6,526 nucleotides of DNA from Candidatus Bathyarchaeota archaeon (lineage in GTDB: Archaea > Thermoproteota > Bathyarchaeia > Bathyarchaeales > DTEX01): the NCBI GenBank assembly GCA_021162225.1, contig JAGGZB010000098.1, forward strand, positions 1 through 6,526, read 5' to 3'. Shown here piece by piece: positions 1 to 5,545 of this stretch. The stretch's first letter is position 1, and every line of letters begins with the position of its first letter. The position numbers and the translations under genes were made by a program. Below the pieces are notes generated by a model, which did no database searches, had not been told where the DNA came from, and saw nothing but the letters and a program-made list of their open reading frames with translations.

Positions 1-1224
1 AAGGAGAAGGTTAAGGTGGAAGAGCGGGCAAGCGGTCTAATCGTCGCAATGAACAGGACGCTTGAGAGACTTGAGAAGATTGAGGGTTTTGCCGATGAGG
101 AGGTATCTCAGCTAATCGAGAAGGCTAAAGATCTGCTGAACATCGCTGAGGCGAAGAAGCTCTTAGCGGCTGGGAACGTCAGCGAGGTTGCGGAGAGACT
201 CGCCCAAGCCAATAAGATTATGGGCCAGATCTTTAAGGCACTGAAGAACAAAGCCGGGGAGATCTTCAGAGAGAAAGCGAAGAGATTCATTGGGCATATT
301 CTGAGGCGATACCGGTCCATCGCAGGTGAGCTACGAGAAGACGGTTTAAATGTCTCAGAGATTCTAGAGGAATCTGGAATCGGCAATCTAAGCATGCTAC
401 GGAATGCCATAGCTAAGATGAAGCTGGAGAAAATCAAAATGGCGATTAGGGAGCAGCTGAAGATCCCCTGTGAGCGACTGCGTATTCTCGTAAGAGCGTT
501 ACCAACGCTTGCAGAGGTTAAGAAGCCAGATATCATAGATATCCTCAATAATCCGGAGGAATGGAGCGGAAAGACAGTTTCTATCACAGGTGAGTATAGA
601 GGATGGAAGATGCCGGAGGGTCTTCCCGGACCAAGCTTCACTGGCCCTCCTGAAACGAGAAGCGACTGGATAATCTCTGATGAAACGGGCTGGATATATG
701 TTTCTTCACGACACCGTCCAGTCATCATCGGATCGGGCATAGTAAGGCTCAGAGGTAAGGTAACCGTAATCGGCGTGGTCAAGACTAAGGAGATCAACGA
801 TAGTCTCGTCCCGTACTTAGAGGCGAAGATGGTGTCTACCCGCCCAGTTCACCCGTCAGTTCCGCCTATCTCTAATGTCAGCAGAGCACTAAGCGTGTCG
901 GTTGATGTTCTGAAGACCGAGAACGAAACGATTCTAAAGGTTACTGTAACGAATAACATGAACAAAACCGTAGTCTTCCCGAATAGCATCTATGGATTAA
1001 AGTTGATGAGAAAGACTGGAAAGATATGGATCGTAGCTGAGGAACCAGTCTCAGCTCAAGTCTTGGTTGAACTTAAGCCCGGAGAATCCGGAAACGTTAC
1101 AGTAAAGCTAGATACTCTTCCTCATGGAACATACAAAGTTATAGTCCACGGATGGCTAAAAGATACAGAGCAGAAAGTGATGGGATTCGCCGTCTTCACT
1201 TCTTCCGTTGCCAAGGGACATTGA
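1..1224 (+). CDS. Probable secreted protein, helical N-terminal part plus OB-fold-like and Ig-like domains (5' partial)
   Basis: I do not recognise this as a named family. The frame is open to base 1, so the GTG at 16 is probably internal and the true start, perhaps with a signal peptide, lies upstream. A GGAG at 3-6 makes a GTG16 start possible but less likely. Counting from GTG16 (402 residues), residues 1-160 are charged and helical, with coiled-coil-like stretches. Residues about 171-275 look like a beta-rich OB-fold-like domain (ILNNPEEWSGKTVSITGEY, then SDETGWIYV and GIVRLRGKVTVIGVV). Residues about 290-397 resemble an Ig-like or BsuPI-type domain (LKVTVTNNMNKTVVFPNS, LKPGESGNVTVKL, GTYKVIVHGW). 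There are nine N-x-S/T sequons (N13, N54, N112, N124, N261, N287, N303, N316, N360), which suits an extracellular archaeal glycoprotein. No transmembrane anchor is visible after the Ig-like domain. Domain names are inferred by pattern. The gene is convergent with the hydrogenase operon and probably unrelated to it. Confidence 0.75.
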   Translation, partial: KEKVKVEERASGLIVAMNRTLERLEKIEGFADEEVSQLIEKAKDLLNIAEAKKLLAAGNVSEVAERLAQANKIMGQIFKALKNKAGEIFREKAKRFIGHILRRYRSIAGELREDGLNVSEILEESGIGNLSMLRNAIAKMKLEKIKMAIREQLKIPCERLRILVRALPTLAEVKKPDIIDILNNPEEWSGKTVSITGEYRGWKMPEGLPGPSFTGPPETRSDWIISDETGWIYVSSRHRPVIIGSGIVRLRGKVTVIGVVKTKEINDSLVPYLEAKMVSTRPVHPSVPPISNVSRALSVSVDVLKTENETILKVTVTNNMNKTVVFPNSIYGLKLMRKTGKIWIVAEEPVSAQVLVELKPGESGNVTVKLDTLPHGTYKVIVHGWLKDTEQKVMGFAVFTSSVAKGH

Positions 1225-1329
1225 TCTCAAAAACACTAAGCGAAAAAATGCAAGAAAATCCTCAAATTTCTCTTTTATTATTTGATAAATGCTCTCTTAT
1301 GTTTGGCTTGACACTTAAAAAGACGTGTT
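1225..1329. terminator. Convergent intergenic gap with oligo-T tracts on both strands
   Basis: This 105-base AT-rich gap separates two converging genes. On the + strand a T-rich run at about 1267-1283 (TTCTCTTTTATTATTT) could end transcription of the secreted-protein gene. On the - strand, TTTTT at 1321-1317 lies about 10 bases after the operon's TAG stop, and TTTTTT at 1248-1243 lies further on. Archaeal terminators are often simple oligo-T tracts, so these are plausible. I see no strong hairpin; only a weak ACAC/GTGT pairing flanks the 1317-1321 tract. Confidence 0.4.
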
Positions 1330-2229
1330 CTAAGATACTCGGGTCTTTATGGCGAGGCTCGTAAGAAGCTTCTTTGCATTTTCTACATTGACTATCTTCC
1401 TGCGGCATTCGGGACAGATCTGCATGGCATCTTCCAATTCCTTACGTAGATCCCTGTATACGGCGGCTTTTTCCATGATCCTCTCAACAGCCCATCTTAT
1501 CTGCTCTGAAGGAACATAGTATGAGCCGCAGATGCGGCACCTAAGCATCTCCACTTCGTTCATTACGTACGCTGTCTTCTTATTATCCGTTGAGAGGTGA
1601 TACTCCTTCGTCAGCCTTATAGCCTGCGTTGGACACTCGTCTTGACAGAATCCGCAGAAGGTGCATCGTGCATAATTAATCTTCACCAAGCGTTTATCAT
1701 CCTCATCGATTATTTCGATCGCGTCTGAACTGCATACCTGCGCACATGCGCCGCATCCTATGCATTTTTCCGCGTCAAACTCGTGTTTGCCCCTGAATCC
1801 CTCAGGAGTACCCCAATAATCCTCTTTTTTGTCTAAGGATACTCCTAGAGCCTTTGCTATCGCCGATACTATTGCTTGGGGACGAGGCGGACAGCCTGGA
1901 ATGTAAAGGTTTACGGGAACTATGCGGTCCGGAGGGCCGACTATCGGATATCCTTCGCTGAAGATGCCTTTTGTAGTTGCGCAGTTTCCAACGGCGACGA
2001 CGATTTTCGGAGGCTTAAGCTTCTTGTAAGCCATCTTCAGCTCCTCAGCTCCCTTGACGTTTATGCTTCCGGTAACGGCCAGAACATTTGCCTCCTCAGG
2101 TGTGAAAACTATCTCTACGCCTAGATCTCCGAGCTTGTATCGTGGAACGAGACATTCGAATATCTGTACATCACATCCGTTGCATCCGGCTGACATGAAA
2201 CGATAAATAGCAATTTTCTTCTCAGCCAT
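1330..2229 (-). CDS. [NiFe]-hydrogenase small subunit fused to HycF-like ferredoxin (HycG-HycF fusion)
   Basis: This is the electron-transfer small subunit of a group 4 / complex I-like hydrogenase, fused to its ferredoxin partner. Residues 1-130 are the NuoB/HycG/EchC fold, with proximal [4Fe-4S] ligands C16 and C19 (AGCNGC), C83 (GNC) and C113 (PGCPP). The first pair is CxxC, as in hydrogenases, rather than the CC of complex I NuoB. Residues 145-205 carry an FRGKHE lead-in and two [4Fe-4S] motifs: C156/C159/C162 with C166, and C189/C192/C195 with C199. Residues 231-275 carry CxxC (C231, C234) and CPEC (C272, C275), a zinc-ribbon or rubredoxin-like site. FRGK, the CIFCG-type second motif and the final CPECKR-type motif match my memory of E. 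coli HycF, so the C-terminal half is HycF-like rather than a generic ferredoxin. The ATG start lies 1 base after the large-subunit stop, with GGAG about 10 bases upstream. It is the last gene of the operon, and no membrane subunit follows. Confidence 0.93.
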   Translation of the reverse strand: MAEKKIAIYRFMSAGCNGCDVQIFECLVPRYKLGDLGVEIVFTPEEANVLAVTGSINVKGAEELKMAYKKLKPPKIVVAVGNCATTKGIFSEGYPIVGPPDRIVPVNLYIPGCPPRPQAIVSAIAKALGVSLDKKEDYWGTPEGFRGKHEFDAEKCIGCGACAQVCSSDAIEIIDEDDKRLVKINYARCTFCGFCQDECPTQAIRLTKEYHLSTDNKKTAYVMNEVEMLRCRICGSYYVPSEQIRWAVERIMEKAAVYRDLRKELEDAMQICPECRRKIVNVENAKKLLTSLAIKTRVS

Positions 2230-2230
2230 C

Positions 2231-3358
2231 TCACATCAACTCCAAACCTCGCTTCCTCCCAGTATTCACATCGATGATTGTGATGCGATCTGTACAGGCG
2301 AAGCAGGGATCGATACTCTCAATTATCAGCCTAGCATTCTGAACAATGTCTCCGCGGAGCATTTCGGTTAATGCGAAATTATTCGCAAAGGACGGGGTTC
2401 TAACCTTAACTCTCTCTGGAATATTCGTACCGTTAGACCGAATGTAATAGATGAGTTCTCCGCGCGGAGCCTCCGCCCTTCCAATCTCCTCCTTCTCGAG
2501 AGGTTCTCTGGGCTTAACAGATATCTCTCCTTCAGGAAGGTTCTCAAGCGCCTGTTCAATAATCCTTATGCTTTCAAGCGTCTCTCTAGCTCTAACGCGG
2601 GTCCTAGCTAAAGCGTCACCCTCATCCTCTGTAACTACTTCGAAGTCTAGCTCCTCATATGCGGCGTAAGGGTCATCTCTGCGTATGTCGCTCTTCACAC
2701 CTGAGCCCCTTAACGTTGGGCCGACGGCACCTACGTCTAAAGCTATGCCCCTTGGAAGTACGCCTACCTCCCTAGTTTTCTCCACGAAGGCTTCATCACT
2801 ATCCAGAAGCATTAATAGATAATTTGACAGGTTCTTCATATCCTTAAGAACTTCCAGTATCCTCTTAGCCTTCTTCGGCGTTATATCTCTTCTAACGCCG
2901 CCTATCGTATTAATAAGGTAGTTTATTCTGTTTCCGGTTAAATACTCAAGCAAATCTTGGATACGTTCCCTCTCAGTCATCACTTTCAGGAAGACTTCAT
3001 GCTCATGGAGAGTATGAGCTAAAACACCAAACCACAAATAGTGGCTGTGCAGACGTTCAAGCTCCATATAAATGCAACGCAGGTATCGAGCTCTATCCGG
3101 AATCTCTACGTTCATTATACCCTCAGCGGTTTGAGCGTAGCATAGAGTATGCACGCCGGAGCAGATCCCGCATATCCGCTCTGCAAGCGCCAGATTCTGC
3201 ATGTATGTTCTCTTTGTAAATAGATCCTCTATTCCTCGATGCACATAGCCAAGTTCAATATTCACGTCGATTATTTTATTGTCCTCCACGAGGAGCTCGA
3301 ATCGTTCAGGCTCGAGAAGCTGAGGCTTGTAAGGTCCGATGCGGACGATCCTGGGCAA
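2231..3358 (-). CDS. [NiFe]-hydrogenase large subunit, group 4 type (HycE C-terminal / EchE / NuoD family)
   Basis: This is the catalytic subunit, which should carry the NiFe(CN)2CO site and interconvert H2 with protons and electrons. Both metal-binding motifs are intact: RICGICSGVH (C63, C66) and DPCFACTDR (C352, C355). That sets it apart from respiratory NuoD/49-kDa subunits, which have lost these cysteines. The N-terminal IGPYKP...EPERFELLVE and LGYVHRGIE stretches are typical of the NuoD/HycE family. At 375 residues it is a stand-alone large subunit; E. coli HycE additionally carries the 30-kDa domain, which here is a separate gene. After DPCxxCTDR comes a 17-residue tail (ITIIDVNTGRKRGLELM), a likely C-terminal extension for removal by a maturation protease such as the one at 6138. 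The start is TTG at 3358-3356. It is chosen because GGAGGGTGAT lies just upstream across the hdrB stop, which leaves a 3-base gap, and the homology begins at once. Confidence 0.95.
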   Translation of the reverse strand: MPRIVRIGPYKPQLLEPERFELLVEDNKIIDVNIELGYVHRGIEDLFTKRTYMQNLALAERICGICSGVHTLCYAQTAEGIMNVEIPDRARYLRCIYMELERLHSHYLWFGVLAHTLHEHEVFLKVMTERERIQDLLEYLTGNRINYLINTIGGVRRDITPKKAKRILEVLKDMKNLSNYLLMLLDSDEAFVEKTREVGVLPRGIALDVGAVGPTLRGSGVKSDIRRDDPYAAYEELDFEVVTEDEGDALARTRVRARETLESIRIIEQALENLPEGEISVKPREPLEKEEIGRAEAPRGELIYYIRSNGTNIPERVKVRTPSFANNFALTEMLRGDIVQNARLIIESIDPCFACTDRITIIDVNTGRKRGLELM

Positions 3359-3361
3359 GTA

Positions 3362-4234
3362 TCAATCACCCTCCACTTTTTTAATCAGCCGCAAAATCGC
3401 CCCTCTATGAAGCTCCAAATGCAAGTCTCTTGAGGAAAAACCGAAAGATAGAGCAAGTAGCTCCATAATATTTATGCATGGAAGATCATACCGTACTCCA
3501 CGCTCCCTCAGCAGAATCTGCCCGGTTTCAAACTGGATCGTGCATGCAGGGCATGTTAAGACGACTGCCTCCGCCCCCGCCTCTATCATCTTATCTATCT
3601 TCGGCAGAAGCCGATGTGTGAGTGAGAATTCCTCATCAACCTGCATACTTGGATATCCGCAGCATAAACGTTCAAGTCCATAATCAACTATCTCAACGCC
3701 CGTTAAGCTCGTAAGTTTCTTCATCATCTCTGGCTTCCGCATGATGTCTCCGCTGAGATCACGGTAGAGGTGGCAACCGTAATGCATTGCAACGCGGATC
3801 TTTAAGGGCTTAGTCACGCATTCTCTGATCTTCTTGACTCCAATATCCTCATATAGCACCTCTACAACGTGCTTAACTTTGATTAGACCTCTATACTTCT
3901 TTCCATAATTCTCTAATATCTTATTGATCTGTAGCATCTCCTCAGATTCATGTTTCAGGGTTTCATTTGCTTCGAGAAGGGTCTCGTAGCATCCATTGCA
4001 GAGGGTCATGATGTCTAATCCGAGTTCCTCGGCTAATGCGAGGTTTCTAGCTGAAACCGCGAGTTGCCCGGTCTTATCAAGTAGGCGTGAGATTATCGGC
4101 TCGGGACAGCATGAATATCCTTTTAGATCAACGGTTTCTAGACCTATTCTTTCAAAGACTCTTCTGGAGGCTATCTCCACACTTGGTATACGCATGGGAA
4201 TCTGGCATCCGAGGAATAGAGCATACTTAACCAT
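3362..4234 (-). CDS. hdrB: Heterodisulfide reductase subunit B (HdrB)-like protein, two CCG domains
   Basis: HdrB is the catalytic subunit of heterodisulfide reductase. In methanogens it cleaves CoM-S-S-CoB at two noncubane [4Fe-4S] clusters. Both cysteine-rich CCG motifs are complete: C10, C42-C43, C79 and C82 (FLGC, YSCCPEP, LCNGC), then C154, C191-C192, C228 and C231 (HYGCH, RLCCGYPS, TCPAC). The spacings CX31CCX35CXXC and CX36CCX35CXXC fall in the family's CX31-39CCX35-36CXXC range, and 290 residues is the usual HdrB length. The ATG is preceded by GGTGA with a 6-base spacer; that GGTGA contains the stop of the preceding 30-kDa gene. No HdrA (FAD) or HdrC is encoded here. The gene lies between the NuoC-like and NuoD-like subunits, so it is probably a structural partner of the hydrogenase. 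The HycB- or HycF-like clusters may replace HdrC (inference). The true substrate could be a heterodisulfide, another disulfide or a different electron acceptor. Confidence 0.93.
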   Translation of the reverse strand: MVKYALFLGCQIPMRIPSVEIASRRVFERIGLETVDLKGYSCCPEPIISRLLDKTGQLAVSARNLALAEELGLDIMTLCNGCYETLLEANETLKHESEEMLQINKILENYGKKYRGLIKVKHVVEVLYEDIGVKKIRECVTKPLKIRVAMHYGCHLYRDLSGDIMRKPEMMKKLTSLTGVEIVDYGLERLCCGYPSMQVDEEFSLTHRLLPKIDKMIEAGAEAVVLTCPACTIQFETGQILLRERGVRYDLPCINIMELLALSFGFSSRDLHLELHRGAILRLIKKVEGD

Positions 4235-4240
4235 AAGTTT

Positions 4241-4909
4241 TCACCTGTACCGAAGTCTCTTCTTTTCCCAGTTAAAGCCAACCTTCTCAGACAAGCTTGT
4301 TTCCTTAATGATTCCATGCATCTCCTTCATGTCCTCTTTATCTGTGAAGGCGAAAGGCGGAGTCTTAGGAAGCCCAGCGGCCTCACGCTTTCTCTCTATG
4401 AACCTTGAAACAGGAGCTACGCAGCCCATGGATATGAGGGATTCAGCTACACGCCTAGCCTGTGGAGGGAGAATTCCTTTCAGAGGTTTTCTTAAAGGCC
4501 GCTTATTCTCAGCCCAATCTTCAGTTAATATGAGGTTTCGCATATTAGGATGATTCATTACCTTCACGCCGAAGAGGTCGGCGATCTCCCTCTCTATGAA
4601 GTTCGCCGCTGGAACCATATCAGTAATCGATTCCAGAATGTTCTCCTCTTTCGGCCTCATGCTCCTTAAAGTGACTACTACCCCGTCAACATGGAAGTGA
4701 TGCAGAAACTCAAAGTTTAACCCACAGTCCACCGTTGAGATCGTTATGAACCGCAGGGCCGAATATTTCCTCTTTAATGCTTCAACGGCTCTCCTCAACG
4801 CTTCAGGCCTTATATTTATGAAGACTCGTCTCTCATGGGGTGTAGATACATCCAGTACGTCGGAGCCGAGCTCCCCACGCATATATTCGATTATTTCTTT
4901 CTCCTTCAA
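4241..4909 (-). CDS. NuoC / 30-kDa subunit homologue (HycE N-terminal domain type)
   Basis: This is the 30-kDa structural subunit of complex I and group 4 hydrogenases. It sits next to the large subunit in the peripheral arm and holds no cofactor. Residues about 1-85 form the alpha/beta part (FITISTVDCGLNFEFLHHF). The signature is at about 99-130: VPAANFIEREIADLFGVKV, followed by NHPNMRNLILTEDW, matching the family pattern ExExxDLFGv...HPn.r.llL. NKRPLRKPLKG follows where the family usually has HPLRKD. Residues about 145-222 are an extra C-terminal stretch with one cysteine (C163) and a basic end; some of this length may be ordinary for EchD-like proteins. The start is TTG at 4909-4907, with GGAGG 7 bases upstream. 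It overlaps the stop of the ferredoxin gene by 4 bases (TTGA), so translational coupling is likely. The hdrB ATG follows after 6 bases. Confidence 0.92.
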   Translation of the reverse strand: MKEKEIIEYMRGELGSDVLDVSTPHERRVFINIRPEALRRAVEALKRKYSALRFITISTVDCGLNFEFLHHFHVDGVVVTLRSMRPKEENILESITDMVPAANFIEREIADLFGVKVMNHPNMRNLILTEDWAENKRPLRKPLKGILPPQARRVAESLISMGCVAPVSRFIERKREAAGLPKTPPFAFTDKEDMKEMHGIIKETSLSEKVGFNWEKKRLRYR

Positions 4910-5379
4910 GTTGAAGCCTCCAAATATCTCTTTTCGCTAAACTTCAAGGCCTCCTCCCTGGTTGTCACCCTTATCGCTTGTGGAGAGCAGAACCTTGCAC
5001 ATTGCGGATCTCCATCGCAGAAGTCACATTTCATTGAGACGTGGAAGGTCTCGTTGAACCATGGAACTGAGAGGGGACAGACAATTGTGCATGTCTTGCA
5101 TCCTATACATACTGAAGGATTTATCCTTACCCATCCGGTTTCCTCATCCTTACTTATCGCATCACTTGGGCACGCAGCGGCGCATACTGGCTCGTCGCAA
5201 TGGTGGCAGTAGATTGCTTCGAAGACACCTTTTTCCTCATCAAATAGTACATGCAGATGTGCTCTCTCGAAGTCCAAGGTCCTGAAGTGATAATAGGCGC
5301 ATGCGATCTCACAGTATCTGCATCCAGTGCACTTCTCGGGGTCGTATACTAGCACTTTCTGCGCCTTTGAATTCTTCAA
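4906..5379 (-). CDS. HycB/CooF-like electron-transfer protein with four [4Fe-4S] motifs
   Basis: This is an iron-sulfur electron-transfer subunit of the HycB/HydN/CooF/DMSO-reductase-B family. In formate hydrogenlyase, HycB passes electrons from formate dehydrogenase to the hydrogenase arm. Sixteen cysteines form four motifs: C17/C20/C23/C27, C58/C61/C66/C70, C91/C94/C97/C101 and C118/C121/C127/C131. The pattern (CHHCDEPVCAAACP, CIGCKTCTIVCPLSVPWF, KCDFCDG) is characteristic of the family. There is no twin-arginine signal, so the protein is cytoplasmic. At 157 residues it is a compact member. A TAG stop lies four codons upstream of TTG5379, so TTG at 5379-5377 or the GTG at codon 9 must be the start. 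TTG keeps more sequence, but its ribosome site is weak (GGAG 12 bases upstream). It is the first gene of the operon. No catalytic formate or CO dehydrogenase gene lies in the window, so its partner is unknown. Confidence 0.92.
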   Translation of the reverse strand: MKNSKAQKVLVYDPEKCTGCRYCEIACAYYHFRTLDFERAHLHVLFDEEKGVFEAIYCHHCDEPVCAAACPSDAISKDEETGWVRINPSVCIGCKTCTIVCPLSVPWFNETFHVSMKCDFCDGDPQCARFCSPQAIRVTTREEALKFSEKRYLEAST

Positions 5380-5429
5380 TTGCTCTCTCTACTCCATTTT
5401 TTAGAGTTATAAAAGAATCGCTGATTTTC

Positions 5430-5447
5430 TATTTAATTTTTTTGGTA
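5430..5447 (-). promoter_or_regulatory. Candidate BRE/TATA promoter of the hydrogenase-hdrB operon
   Basis: On the minus strand the sequence reads CCAAAAAAATTAAATAG, an archaeal BRE plus TATA-like element. A start site 25 or so bases downstream would fall near 5408, giving a leader of about 29 bases that contains the GGAG before the TTG start. Competing TATA-like sites on the same strand are TTTTATAA at 5415-5408, which would give an almost leaderless transcript, and AATTATAAAA at 5470-5461, which would give a leader of about 58 bases. The choice is inference. Confidence 0.4.
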
Positions 5448-5461
5448 TTACCCGCTCATAT

Positions 5462-5500
5462 TTTATAATTAACAAATTATTTTAACAAAAAAATTATAAA
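5462..5500. repeat. Inverted repeats between the divergent genes, possible operator
   Basis: TTTATAATT (5462-5470) and AATTATAAA (5492-5500) are perfect 9-base inverted copies, 21 bases apart. Nested within is a second inverted repeat, ATAATT at 5465-5470 with AATTAT at 5475-5480 and a 4-base spacer. Lrp-family proteins bind AT-rich palindromic sites, often near their own promoters, so this may be where the neighbouring regulator binds. The region is very AT-rich, so chance symmetry is quite possible. The right arm overlaps the + strand TATA-like element. Confidence 0.35.
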
Positions 5501-5501
5501 C
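5484..5501 (+). promoter_or_regulatory. Candidate BRE/TATA promoter of the Lrp regulator - hycI unit
   Basis: AACAAAAAAATTATAAAC contains an A-rich BRE-like stretch followed by a TATA-like ATTATAAA (5493-5500). Transcription would start near 5521-5525, giving a leader of about 20-35 bases before the GTG at 5546 or the ATG at 5555. The spacing is typical for archaea. No start site can be proven from sequence alone. Confidence 0.45.
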
Positions 5502-5545
5502 AATAAACATCAACCTAATCGAGCATAAGAAAGAGCTCAACGTGT

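Noticed and set aside
108..797. 229-residue open frame on the minus strand
   Set aside because: It lies wholly antisense to the convincing secreted-protein gene, and its translation is serine- and leucine-rich with no recognisable domain, as expected of a shadow frame.
2231..3358. Respiratory complex I NuoD (49-kDa) rather than a hydrogenase
   Set aside because: Both CxxC pairs and the DPCxxCTDR motif are intact and a maturation protease is nearby; NuoD of complex I lacks these cysteines.
3362..4234. GlpC, TfrB or SdhE-type CCG protein rather than HdrB
   Set aside because: Length (290), two complete five-cysteine motifs with HdrB spacing, and no N-terminal ferredoxin domain match stand-alone HdrB best; a different substrate remains possible.
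3996..4553. 185-residue open frame on the plus strand
   Set aside because: It is antisense to hdrB and the 30-kDa gene, both strongly supported by motifs, and it shows no motif or ribosome site of its own.
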